IMG/VR virus record: IMGVR_UViG_3300033145_003438
Location: 1 to 52,383 of that record
DNA: 52,383 bases
Source: a virus
Direction: 5' to 3' (one strand)
Shown here: in pieces, positions 16,735-28,700 of the stretch
Numbering within the stretch: the first letter of the stretch is position 1
Layout: each line of letters opens with the position of its first letter
Notes under the pieces: model-generated
Seen by the model: only the letters and a program-made list of their open reading frames with translations
Databases searched by the model: none
Told to the model about the DNA's origin: nothing
Translations under genes and position numbers: made by a program

Positions 16735-17553
16735 ATGAATATGGGCGGAGGTAGTGGTGGAGGGGTAGACGAAGACTATAACGCTCGAATGGCGTCCATC
16801 TTCGAAGAACAGCAGGGATGGGCCAGGGGGCTTATGAACTTCTGGGAGCACGGTGTCAATTATGATCCCAATGAAAAGGTCATGGTGGACGCGCAGGGAA
16901 ATATTATCGTTCCGGAAGCAGAAACTCCTGCTTCAAATACTTCCGGCCAAGATAATCAAACCAGCCCAGGATATAATCCAAATCGTGGTGATTCCGGTAT
17001 TGATTCTGGTGATGATGGTGCCCCCTCTGGTGACGGAGCTCCCAGTGCTGATGCCGGTGGCACTGCCGATGCTGATGGTGATGGTATAGGGATAAGATCT
17101 GTCGGTAATGGAGTTACTCTAAATCCGACAGTAAACAAATCGAGAAACGGCAATGTTTCTATAATGGGCGATACGCCCGAGGGTGGAGCATTGACTCCGG
17201 CAGATCAAAACGGCCCCCGCGAAATGACCCTGGGAGAATTCCACGGGTACAATCCTGATGATTATGTCTCTGAAATGGATCTCATGCAGGAGTACAATCG
17301 TCATGCCATGGATGCTTCGGATTACGCCAAGAATACCAAGCAAATACGAACCGATGTTATGGCAGACAACCAGATCGCCACGGACGCGACCAGAAGGTCT
17401 CTGGCAAGAATGGGCATCAGCCCGACATCCGGGCGCGGTGCGGAAATGCTCCGAACAGACCAGTCGGATTTGGCGAAACAACTTATAACCGCGAGATCCA
17501 AGGCCAGAGATAGAAGCCTTTCAATTCTAAGCGGCGGCGGTACGGAGATGTAA
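16735..17553 (+). CDS. virion/ejection-type protein with low-complexity linker
   Basis: The 272-residue protein has a short helical N-terminus (ARMASIFEEQQGWARGLMNF, about 18-37). A low-complexity Gly/Asp/Ala/Ser linker (about 60-125) follows. The helical C-terminus includes a conserved-looking SLARMGISPTSGRGAEM block (about 222-238). This domain layout, helical ends joined by a disordered linker, resembles small internal virion proteins. It follows the GNAT-like gene by three bases. No enzymatic motif is visible. Confidence 0.6.
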   Translation: MNMGGGSGGGVDEDYNARMASIFEEQQGWARGLMNFWEHGVNYDPNEKVMVDAQGNIIVPEAETPASNTSGQDNQTSPGYNPNRGDSGIDSGDDGAPSGDGAPSADAGGTADADGDGIGIRSVGNGVTLNPTVNKSRNGNVSIMGDTPEGGALTPADQNGPREMTLGEFHGYNPDDYVSEMDLMQEYNRHAMDASDYAKNTKQIRTDVMADNQIATDATRRSLARMGISPTSGRGAEMLRTDQSDLAKQLITARSKARDRSLSILSGGGTEM

Positions 17554-17557
17554 TAAA

Positions 17558-17785
17558 ATGGCAAGGTATAGCGCATTAGACAGGGCAATGGATATGTCAA
17601 GCAGGGCGGCGGGAACCGCTCAAGGCATGGACAGGAAACAACGGGAACCGATCAAACCCGAAAAAACAGCCGGTGGCGCGATGAGTGCGGCTGGTGGTGG
17701 AGCTGTGGCCGGGACCGCCGTTTCACCTGGCTATGGCACGGCAGCAGGGGCGGCTATCGGGTTCATGGGGTACTATCTGTCTTAA
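17558..17785 (+). CDS. small virion/ejection-type protein with glycine-rich membrane-like tail
   Basis: The 75-residue product has a basic polar N-terminal half and a C-terminal half (about 42-75) of Gly, Ala and Val ending in AIGFMGYYLS, resembling a glycine-zipper membrane segment. Similar short alanine/glycine-zipper proteins occur among internal podophage proteins that enter the host envelope. It overlaps the 3' end of the oppositely oriented lipoprotein gene by four bases. Function is inferred from composition and location. Confidence 0.6.
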   Translation: MARYSALDRAMDMSSRAAGTAQGMDRKQREPIKPEKTAGGAMSAAGGGAVAGTAVSPGYGTAAGAAIGFMGYYLS

Positions 17786-18090
17786 TAGACATTAATTGAG
17801 ATGGATGATCCGGTCATGCCTCTGTTGGGGCTGAACCAAGCAAGTTTGTCGTTACTATCGTGAAAGTAAAGAAAGTAGGTTTCAGTTGTTCCATTTTTCG
17901 GGTCAAAAACAGAGTACCATAATGAAGTATAACCGGAATGATACGCGATTTCATCCGGAGTTCCCCACATCTGAACAACTTCGGCTTTTGTGGTTTCATC
18001 GATTTTTAGATCAGTAAACAGCTGTTTTTTAGTCACACTGGCGCAACCGAGCAATGAGAGCAGGACGATGAGACAGAGCAGCTTTTTCAT
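17782..18090 (-). CDS. BamE/SmpA-like outer-membrane lipoprotein (moron)
   Basis: This is the only oppositely oriented gene in the virion operon apart from the intronic endonuclease. The 102-residue product has a textbook lipoprotein signal (MKKLLCLIVLLSLLGC, lipobox LLGC, Cys16). A compact domain follows with TTKAEVVQMWGTPDEI and a W-Y-S-V-F strand region, matching the BamE/SmpA/OmlA pattern (T..eV...G.P, then aromatic strands). BamE helps assemble outer-membrane proteins; phage-encoded relatives might alter receptor assembly or exclude superinfection. It has its own ribosome binding site (AAGGAGCATAAACT) and a candidate promoter. Its position and orientation are typical of a moron expressed in lysogens; the function is inferred. 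Confidence 0.8.
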   Translation of the reverse strand: MKKLLCLIVLLSLLGCASVTKKQLFTDLKIDETTKAEVVQMWGTPDEIAYHSGYTSLWYSVFDPKNGTTETYFLYFHDSNDKLAWFSPNRGMTGSSISINVY

Positions 18091-18131
18091 AGTTTATGCT
18101 CCTTAAAATGTGAGTTTGGAAGATTACCAAA

Positions 18132-18159
18132 AACATAACAACGATTTTTATAAATTCAA
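18132..18159 (-). promoter_or_regulatory. candidate promoter for the BamE-like lipoprotein gene
   Basis: On the minus strand TTGAAT (18159-18154) and TATGTT (18137-18132) are spaced 16 bases apart, about 40 bases before the lipoprotein ATG, in an AT-rich gap. This matches a sigma70-type promoter only moderately, but an independent promoter is expected for a lone reversed gene. Confidence 0.4.
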
Positions 18160-18171
18160 TAGGTGGACATA

Positions 18172-19701
18172 ATGCCAGATCAATACGGTAGAACCACAAT
18201 ACAAGACGGTTTGAATTTTGCCAGGGGTTGGACGGGTGTTCAAAATACGATCGAAGCGAGAAAGGACCGCAAAACAGCGCGGGATCGTACGAAATTAGTT
18301 GAGGATACCAGAATGAATTCATTCACCATCGCCGATCAACTCAGGCAGAACCCAAATCTTGAGAAGGGCAATTATAAAGACGAGGACTGGTACACCGGCA
18401 ATCAGCTTTATATGAAGGGTGAATTCGACCGGATATCGAAAGAAACAGGTGATCTTCAGCTTTCCAATGCCGGACGTCAGGCCAAATTGGGCGAGATCCA
18501 GCTGAACGAAAAAAAAGGCGAACACCTACGGCAACTGTTCCATGCGGAAAGAGACCCCAAGAAAAAACTCGAACTTGCCTCCCAGTGGAATAACACGGTC
18601 CTCTATAATGGGATTTTCACCGAAACCGACGATAAAGGAATCAAGATCACCAATTCGCAGGGCCAGGAGTCTTATGAGGACCTATCCACCCCAGAGGCGA
18701 TTCAGAACGCCCTAACTACCGCAGAAACCCAGATCAACACTTATTATGCTAAAACACCGAAGGAACGTTTAAACGCATCTCTTACGGGTGAAATGTTACG
18801 AATAGAGGGCAATAAAGCAGCCCTGAAGGAAACTATTGAAAACCAGACCTATCATTACAGGGATAGCAAGGGGAATATTTATTATCTTTTCGGCGCGGCC
18901 CCAGGTAAGCCGATCCGCGACAAAAAGGACGGCAGGCCGCTCAAACCATTCTTTGCCAGGGATCCAAACGCAAAAGAAGGGATAGACCCCGATTCTGAAG
19001 AGGCCAAGAAATTGGGACTTACTCCAATAAAAACGTCAGACACGAACCTTCAGAGGGAAAACCTGGAGGAATCCGTGACCTCGAAGAAACAGGCCAATAA
19101 AGAGGCCGCAGCCACCGAGAGCACACGGACAGAGATTTTTGAAACCAACCTTGATACTAAAAAGCAGTATCTCAAGGAAGTCCAGGATACCGAGAGCACC
19201 CGGAAGGCCCAAGGAGAGGCTAATCTCGAATTGATCCAGGAAAAAATCAAGTCCTTGAAAAAGGAAACCACGACCAAAGTGAATGAAAAAATTAACAAAC
19301 TGGATGAGCAGAAGCGTAAGAAATACAAGGAAGATCTGGCCCTGATGCTTCAGCCTTTTGCCGGGAGCAAAGTCGCATTCGATGAAGCGGGGAACCTATC
19401 CATTACGGGCAAAACTGCCTTGGAAGACGCTATGATGCTGGTCGACAAGTATCAAGGAAACCAAAAAGCCCACGATGATCTAAAACAAAAACGAGATGCC
19501 GGTGTAGACGAAAAGGAACTTCTAAGGTTAGAAAAAAAGGTTGAATCAACCAAATTGACCACGGCAGAGCTTAAAAAAATCAAACACGCATTTAAAGCGT
19601 GGGAAATGTACAATGGTATATCGAAAAATATTACTGACCAATACCTGAAAGAAGAACAAACGTCCGGAACAGCAAATGTTAGTTGGAAGGATTATAAATA
19701 A
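18172..19701 (+). CDS. coiled-coil internal virion (ejection-type) protein
   Basis: The ATG at 18172 is chosen because AGGTGG lies five bases upstream; a GTG at 18163 would overlap that site. The 509-residue product is highly charged and helical. A region at about 270-390 (ENLEESVTSKKQANKEA, then EKIKSLKKETTTKVNEKINK) is strongly coiled coil with a repeated pattern: ATESTRTEIFETNLDTKKQ and DTESTRKAQGEANLELIQE are two imperfect copies. No enzymatic motif is visible. Its location directly upstream of the giant polyvalent gene suggests that the two are ejected together. Confidence 0.65.
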   Translation: MPDQYGRTTIQDGLNFARGWTGVQNTIEARKDRKTARDRTKLVEDTRMNSFTIADQLRQNPNLEKGNYKDEDWYTGNQLYMKGEFDRISKETGDLQLSNAGRQAKLGEIQLNEKKGEHLRQLFHAERDPKKKLELASQWNNTVLYNGIFTETDDKGIKITNSQGQESYEDLSTPEAIQNALTTAETQINTYYAKTPKERLNASLTGEMLRIEGNKAALKETIENQTYHYRDSKGNIYYLFGAAPGKPIRDKKDGRPLKPFFARDPNAKEGIDPDSEEAKKLGLTPIKTSDTNLQRENLEESVTSKKQANKEAAATESTRTEIFETNLDTKKQYLKEVQDTESTRKAQGEANLELIQEKIKSLKKETTTKVNEKINKLDEQKRKKYKEDLALMLQPFAGSKVAFDEAGNLSITGKTALEDAMMLVDKYQGNQKAHDDLKQKRDAGVDEKELLRLEKKVESTKLTTAELKKIKHAFKAWEMYNGISKNITDQYLKEEQTSGTANVSWKDYK

Positions 19702-19703
19702 TA

Positions 19704-22700
19704 ATGCCTCTTTCTACCATAGAACAGTGGAATCAGGATCCAGAGTTTTCCCAACTTCCCTATCAACAAAAACGGCAAGTTATCGATAATTATTTCGACT
19801 CCCGGCTTGCTGATGATGAATACTTTTCCCTTTCCTATGATGACCAGGACAAGATTAAACACAATTTCTATGAAAAGGAAGTCGGTCCTGTTCCCATTGA
19901 GAGAACACCCCTGGTTCCAACGGTCCAAGAAGAAGAAAAGGGATTCTTTGGTCGGATCGGTGAAAAATGGAAGACCGGAGAGGCCCAGACCGAACTTGGC
20001 ATCCTGAGATCCCGTCAGTTAATGGGTGAAGACACGCCGGAGATCCGCGAGAGAATCGCCAAGGTTAAGAAGGATATGCCCCAAGGCGAAGAGGAAAAGC
20101 GGAACCTGTTTGAAAGAGCGATCGGTGCAGCGGCTGAAATGCTTCCCATCCAGGTAGAGGGCATGAAACAGGGCGCAAAACGTGGCATTGCCCTTGGTAC
20201 CGGCTTTGGGACTATTGCGGGTATTGCCGGTCAAGCCGGTCCACAAGTTGCTACACCTGAAGAAATCATCACCGTCCCTGCGGCATTTGCCGGTGGGTTT
20301 GGCGTGGGAATGGTTTCCGGGACCCTTGAGAACATCGGGAAGATTGAAGCCGGTCTTGCCTATGATGAATTGCTGGACCTGAAGGACGAAAACGGGAATA
20401 AAATCGATCCCAAGATTGCCAAGGCCGCGGCCGCTTCTGTAGGTGTTGTCAATGGTCTTATCGAAATGTCACAGATCGGGCTCCTCTTAAAAACCATTCC
20501 AGGCGGGAAGGCAATATTAACAGGTGCGATCAGAAAAACGATTACCGAAGCCGTTAAAAAGGGAACTCTAAAACAGGTAGCTTTAAGGGCCGGTATAAAA
20601 TACGGAGTATTTGTTACGGCTGAAACCGGGCAGGAGGTCTTACAGGAATCTACCAATATCCTGATGGCCGAGGTTGCAAAAAAGGTTGATCGTAATTTGG
20701 GGAATTCGAACATAGCGCCTGCCACCCGCCAGGAAATCATAAGCCGATTGGTGGAAACAGCCGAACAATCCGCATTAGCCTTCATGGCCATGGGTGCGCC
20801 GGGGACTGTAGTAACCACTGGCATGGATGTCCGGGCCGCCAGAAAGGACGCACGAAACGAACTTCTGGATCCTGGTGAAGAAGGCGCGGACGCCAGGGAG
20901 ATTTTAACCGGGGAAAAGCCGGTATCACCCGATATTGAGGCTGTTGATACCCTGGACGCTGAAGAACAAGCAAGGCAGTTCGATGAAGATGAGCTCGACC
21001 GAGTTCAATCCCAAGAGACACAGACTAAAAAACCGAAAATCGAAAAGCCCAAAGCCCCGTGGATTGCGCGATTGACCGATGCGCAACTTACCCAACGTAT
21101 TGAAAATCTTGAAAACAACAAACGAGTTGGCAGGTTAAATGATACCCAGGCCAGTGTTCTTGAACGCCTTCACACCGAAACTGAAAACCGCGGCATCAAG
21201 TCTGCTTCTGACTCTGCAGGCGTTTTCTTTAAAGAAGAGATCGAAGAAGAAAAGAAAGAAAACTCTGCGAAAGCAAAGGAAATATTTGAACAACCAACCG
21301 AGTTGTCCGGTAAATCGGCCCAGGAATCAGCGCAGGCCATTCTTGTAGAAGAGGAAATTTCCAAAAATCAGACCGCAAGGGATGAAGCCAAAAAAGATAA
21401 CAATCTAAAATATATCGCCAAAACTCTGAAAATTGACAATATCGATAACGCCTCCAACGAGGAACTATTACGAGCTAAAATGCAGTTGAAACACCAGGGC
21501 CGTGATGACCTTGTTCGGTCCATCGACAACGAATTCGATTCGCGGCGGTCCGCGAAAACAGAGGAGAGAGAAAAAAAACAGGCTGAATCTGAAAAGCAAT
21601 CACCACCGGAAATAGATATCAAAACTCCAAAAAAGGAAGAGCAAAAATACACGACCCTTGGCGGTGCGATCCGGAACATGGGTGGTATTAAAACCGGTGG
21701 GTTGAAAACGGACATCCTCTATCAGAATGATGCTGCTCAGAAAGGCAAGCTGATCAACGAAAAATCCGGTCTTGAGATCGAGAAAATGCAGAGTCAGCTT
21801 GTCGACGCTGGTTGGATGCTTCCCAGTGAAGACCTTACCCAGATTCTTTCTGAGAATCCGGACAGACTCCGAGAGGGTATGCTTGACGGAGAGGCCAAAA
21901 CCAAATGGCAGAAAGAACGCTCAGCAGAAAAACAAGCCCAGGAAGATGAAATTCCAGAACCAACAAAAGATGAGATGGAAGCCGATCCTTCACTGGCAGC
22001 GGCTTTCCCGGAATTAGCGCAACAATATGGAATAAAGACAAGCCCGGCAGAAAAACCCGAGGATCTTGATATCAGTTTTGATTTTGGGGCGAATACGGAC
22101 TCCGGTACCACATCGGCAGATATGGCGGGGGTGGCCACCACCGATACAAAAGACGATGACGGTGCTCATGAATATTCATCCACCCAGGTAAACATTCCTG
22201 AATCAGAGGCAAAAGAGATCAAGGAGTTTTCATCCCAGATACCGGATTCTGAACTGGCAGATGACGGGCGCGAAGATACTCCGCACATTACCGTAAAATA
22301 CGGGCTCCATACCAATGATTTGCGAAAAGCTCAGCCCCTTATAAAAGGGGTGGGACCGATCAAGGCGAAACTGGGAAAGGTTTCCATCTTTGAAAATGAT
22401 GATGAAGATGTTGTTATGGTGGAGATCGACAGCCCTGAACTGCATGCTCTCAATAAAAAGATTGCCGATGGTCTGGAACATACGGACACACATCCGGATT
22501 ACAAGCCCCATGCCACCATAGCGTATGTAAAAAAAGGTGAAGGGAAGAAGTATGGCGGGGATGATCGATTCGAAGGTAAAGAGATCACCCTGAACTCTTT
22601 GGTGTTTTCCGGAAAGGATGGAAGGGAAACAAAATATAACTTTAAAAAAAAGCCGAAATCTGCTAAGAAACCTACCGTGACCTCCGAAAAGGGGCCGGGC

Positions 22701-25700
22701 AAAACACCCACCACAAAAACCTCTCAAAGCCCGAAGGGTGGGGACAATCTTGAAGTGTTATATCAGCACGATACAAAGCTGTTTATTGACGACGATGGTA
22801 AAGAGTATCGTGCCGATGATGCTTCTGATTCTCTTTCCTTATTATCAGACAAAGAATTTGTTGAGATAACGGGTTATTCAAAAAATGATTTTAGGAGGAT
22901 GGGGGGGGCAATATATTTCATTCCAAAAGATAAGCCAGGCATAAACTCCATTCATCATATCTCTGGTGAGATTATATTAAGTGATGATTTAAAGAATAAT
23001 AAGAGCACTCTACAAAAAACATTAATTCACGAATTAACACATTGGGGGCAAATCCAAAAAAATGAGGCACCAGAAGCCTATTATGTTAATCCAGAAGAAA
23101 GTATCTCTGGTTTTATGGATTATTTTTCTGACCCCGCTGAAGTTAAGGCAAGATTTAATGCGGATGGGCGATCTGATGAAGAATACAACGCATTTATAAA
23201 AGATTTGAATTGGGCCAAAAGTACAGATTCCGGCAAGATTAAAGCTCCAGACATCGGTGAAATTCGAATTGAAACAAGAAAAAAATGGCGCATGCCATTG
23301 TCGTATATTAAACAGGAAATTAAGGCAGCTCAAAGAAAAAACGATTATAGAAATATCGCTCCCCGGAAGCTACAAAACGACATTGATGAAATAGAGGGAA
23401 TTGTCGGACATGAAACAAGCGACGCATTAACAAAGAAGGATGATTTACACGAACAGCTTGAAACGATTTACAACAGAGATCCAATATCCGATAGTGATAT
23501 ATCCAATATTAATGAGTTTTACTTCGAAACAAAACGTAAGTGGAACCTAAGAAGGCTTGGCTCCGCAGATAGAAAACTCCGCAACGATGAAATTGAATAT
23601 TATGAAATACCTGTAATGCGGGTTGAGGTTTTGGGTAAGAAAAATCCTCAAACCGGGAAAAGAGGAAGAATAAATCCAATAATCACTGAAGGTATCCTAA
23701 GGGACAAAACAGGTATCAAGGGAATTGCCGTAGGGCCAAATGAAATTAATATTGATTTAAACGCATCTAATGTAAAAAACATATATAAGCTTAACAAGAA
23801 AACCAAAAAGTTTTTTCTCCCTAACCCCACAATCTCACCGGAAAAGGTGAGCAAAGATGCTACCCCTGCATCAAAACCCACCGTAAAAACCAAAGAATTA
23901 TCCCCCTCTGTTGTTTCGATACAGGGCGCCACACAACCCAAACCATCCAGAAAGAAAAAAGAAGACACCCTAAAATTTGGCGAAACCATCGGAGGCTCTA
24001 AATACGACAAAGCCCAAGAGCGCCTTTCTCTTTCTTCGATCACGGATATGAACGAGCGGGAGAGACATAAAAACATCGTAAAGAGAAATATCTGGCCAAA
24101 GCCTGATTATGTAAAGATGGTTGAAAGTGGTCATTCTCCTGAAAACATGTACTTGATCAAGAAAGTAATCGATTCAATACCGGTTCGACCGGAAAAGGTT
24201 GAAGATCAGGAACTGTTCATACAGGAAGTGGGCAGGATTCGAGATATCGTTGAACAGATCAAACCCGGTAATGATATTCAGGGCCTTTTCGGTAAAATAT
24301 TCACGGAGGAATACCATTCTCGGTCTGGTTATTCAAAAGGCTGGACGGAAAAGGGCGGGCCTGTTGCCCACATGCTTAAACCCAAATTTCTGAAAGCCGT
24401 TCAAATCAGCAATTACGATATGTTGACCGCCAAACGAAAAGTTGAAAAGACCGGTTTCCCGGCAAAACAGGAGGCATGGAAGCAGGGCATTGAGATTGTA
24501 GAGCGTGGTTTTGGCGATAATGCCACATGGTCTATTTTTCGGCGCAAGGGTGGCAGAATGGTCGAAGTCCTTGGCAAGGGCTTTAAAACCAAAGAAGAGG
24601 CCCAGAATCACCTCACAGACGTTCTGCAACCGAAATTGAAAGCATCGATGAAGGGAAAGGGCCGGTTTAAGAAGCCCATGCTTGACCACATCACGCGAAC
24701 AGGGACCGACTATCGGGATGGGAAGGATATTACCACTGACGATATCCTTGAAACATTCGGTTTCCGGGGTGGTGAATTCGGTAAATGGTTGAACGAAAAG
24801 AATCAGCAGGAATCCCTGAATCATGCCTATGACGCTTTCATGGATCTTGCAAACATTCTGGACATCCCTCCCATGGCCATAAGCCTGAATGGTACGCTTG
24901 GTATCGCCTTCGGTGCCAGGGGATCGGGGGGGGCGGCTGCGCATTATGAAGGCGATAAGGTCGTTATCAACCTTACGAAACTATCCGGCGCTGGATCGCT
25001 GGCCCATGAGTGGGGGCATGCTTTTGATGATTATTTCGGAAAAATGGCAAAATCGCCACAATCCGGAAAGTATATGATCACTCCCCTGTCTGCAGGAAAA
25101 ACAGGGAAAGAATCAACCGTCCGGCCGGAAATGCTCAATGCATGGCTGAACGTCAGAGGCCGGATTGCAAAACGTGATGAAACCAAAAAAGAGGCCATTG
25201 CTCGGGTTGAAAAGGAAATAAAGAAAAGCAAGCGATATACCAAGTCCTGGCTGGACGGGATCAGGACCGAGTTAGAAAGAGATGATACCGCATACAGTAA
25301 GAAGAAAAGGGCTGCAACCGAAAGTGAGTTAAAGTCCTGGGATAAATTGACGGAGGAAATCCTTGCCGGAAAGCATAAACCCGTTCTTGATGAAAATGTC
25401 CGGTCAAAATACACCATGCCGGCAGTCAATGACTTTTATAAGGGCGTCAAAGGCGTTCTTCCTGCCTCTGATACGAGAACAAGCCTATCGGCCAACATCA
25501 ACAGCCTTCAGCGCAACGTAGAGCACCTGGCAGAGATTAAATCGGATAAAGCAAAACCACGTCAGATCACAACCAATTTCAAGGGCAAGGCAAAAGAGCT
25601 CGGGAATGTTGAATACTGGGGCAATCCCCATGAACTGTTCGCCCGGGCGCTTGAATCCTATGTTGATGATCAGATAAGAGAACAACCCAACAAAAGCCAG

Positions 25701-28700
25701 TACCTCGTTCACAGCACTCAGAACAGCCTGTACGGTGAAGACATCTCTCCATATCCCATGGGTGTAGAACGTGTTGCCATCAACAAGGCGTTTGACGGGC
25801 TTTTTGATGTTCTTGAATCAAAAGAGACCGATAGGGGCGTTGCTCTCTTTTACAAGCGTCGCAATCCTCAAAAGTATAGTGTTCTCAGCAAGAAAAAACT
25901 TGAAGCTGCTATCACCGGCATATCTGGTGCATGGGAAAACGCCCCTGATATCGTCGTTCTGCAAAAGCAAAACGAGTTGCCAGAAAAAATACAGAAAATG
26001 GCCGATGGTGATATCGTTGACGGTGCACACTATCAGGGAAAGATTTTCTTGGTAGCCGAAAATATGAAGGACACCAACTATGTTGTTGAGGTTCTTCTCC
26101 ATGAGGCATTTGGCCACTACGGTATTCGTGGCGTCCTTGGGAAGAACTTAGCTCCCGTTTTAAGAGACGTTTATATCGCCAAACGAAAAGAGGTTCAAGA
26201 GATAGCCCAGGAATACGGCTTTGATCTCAGTGAAGAATCCGGAAGAGCACTGGCCGCCGACGAGTGGCTTGCCAGGGAAGCCCAGAAGAACCCCGAATCA
26301 AAATGGATTGACCGCGTTATCTCAGCGATCCGCGCCTTCGTCCGGAAATTCTACCCCAAGTTCAAGATGACCGACAAGGATATCCGGAAGATACTGGCCG
26401 ATGCAAAATCTTATGTGACTAAAGGAAAGCGAAAATCACATAAAAGCCGCATACCTTCATTCTCCAAAGACAAAAAGGCCGATAAGTGGCACTCCCAGAT
26501 GGCCAACTTCCTGAACATGAAGCTGACCAACGGACCCGCAAAACAGATCAAGTCTAATCTTCAGGCGTGGGCGAAGAAAGGTTTGATCAAACAAGAAGAA
26601 TTGGAATGGTCCGGATTGCTTGACTGGTTGGATTCCAAGAGCAAGGTCAACACATGGAATGCCGTTGCGGACAAAGATCGTTTTACCATCGAATTAAGGG
26701 AAGATGGCCGGTATTACCTTTATGATACCGATCTTGGACCTGATAATACGGCGGCAATGCCGGATTATGAAAAGTTTGAAGACGCCATTGCAAGCGCGGA
26801 GGATGTTGTTGATACCCGTAGGAACAAGACAATAAAACTTAATTTCAAGCCCAATAAACCAGGGAAGGTCAAAAAGATCGATACCCTGAATTACCTGAAA
26901 GATAACAATGTCACGTTGCAGGAGGTTCTGAAAGACAGTGAACTGTGGGTGGTGTGGGATGGTGAAGAAGAAACGTATTTTGAAACACACCAAGAGGCGC
27001 TTGATTACGGGCAAGAAATAGGCGCACCGCCAGAAGACATTTTTTATAAAGAAAGTAAGATGTCTGATGCGACCAAGTTTTCCCAATACACACTTCCCGG
27101 TGGAAAAAATTACAAAGAACTGCTTTTGACATTGCCGGCGAATTCCAAACCACAAACAAATGCGCTTAATGATTTTATTCGTCGGATGGAAAATAAGTAT
27201 GTTGGTACAGAACGACATTGGCGAGTTGCCATGAACGATCAAGAAGCAGATGAGTTTGAATCATTGGCAGAAGCCGAACGTTTAGGTTTTTCGACAGACA
27301 GCCAAGAATATAAGTCCTCCCACTGGCAAGAACCCAACGTATTAGCACACGTCCGATTCAACGAACGTACCGATGCAGACGGAAACAAGGTGTTGTTTAT
27401 TGAGGAGATACAGAGCGATTGGGCGTCCGAAGGTCGGAAGAAGGGGTTCCGTGGAAAGTTTAGGGGCCAAGGTTTTACTAAAAGCAAGGCTGTTTCTGAT
27501 GCTTTAAAACGTTCAAATATGGTTCCAAACGCTCCGTTTGTCGGGAGCACACAGAAATATGTGATGCTTGCGGTAAAGCGAATGGTAAGGCACGCCGCTG
27601 AAAACGGTTTCGACAAGATAGCCTGGACAACGGGACAGATACAATCAGATCGATACGATCTAAGCAAACAACTTGAGTCTATCACATATGCTCCCGATTC
27701 GAAGAAGGGGTTTCCGGGAATACTTCGAGCATATCCATTATCTCCAAATGAAGCGCCTATCATAAAACGAATTTCCGATGAAAATGAACTGGCTGTTGTT
27801 ATCGGAAAGGGTCTGGCAGAAAAAATCATTGATGGCGATAGAGATATCAGAGGTAAGGATCTCAAGGTAGACAGCCCCGGTATGCGCGGATTTTATGACA
27901 AGATTATCCCTGCTGCGGTTAATAAATTTTTCAACAAGGCCGCTTGGGGCAAGGCGAAGGTTGAGACAATAAAAATACAGACTGAAATAGGATCTGAGGG
28001 GTTTGAGATTCCCCAACGGGTTGAAGATGTCTGGTCTCTCCCACTCACCCCAAAAATGAAACAGAAAGCCCTCCGTGAGGGCATGCCCCTTTTTAAAAAG
28101 CGGGACCGCACCACCAAAAAGAGCGATACAGGATCCGGCATCCTTCCAGCGGAAGTCGAACAGCGCATGGAAGCATCCAGAGGCGTTCCGAAAACGACCC
28201 TGAAAGAAAAGGTCAAAGAGCAGATCGTAGAGATCCGCAGGCAGAGGCAGCATTTCCCCAAACTAAAGACTATCGAGGATAAAAACCTACGCCACCGTCT
28301 TGCCGATATCCTCCGGAGACATCAGGAAGTACCTGAATCGGTCAAGCAGCAGACAATAAAATTCTTGAGCTCATTTACCCAGGATCTATCCAAGCAGGAC
28401 TATGAAGCCTTTCGGATGCACATCATTCTGGCCGATATGAAACGGGATATCGACAAAGGCCTTTTGGATGAAAAATCAAAGCTGCCGTTCGGTTTTTCAT
28501 CCATAGACGATGTTGAAAAAGCCTTTAAGGGTTATCAGGAACTGGCAAACAACAATCCGAAGATCAAAAAAGCCCTGAAAAAAAGAAATGATAAGGTCAA
28601 TGAGATCAAGCAGAAACTGGTTGATGCCAAACTTCTGAAAAAAGAAGTGATGGAGGATGAAGACTATTTCCATCATCAAGTATTGATGTTCTGGGATGAT

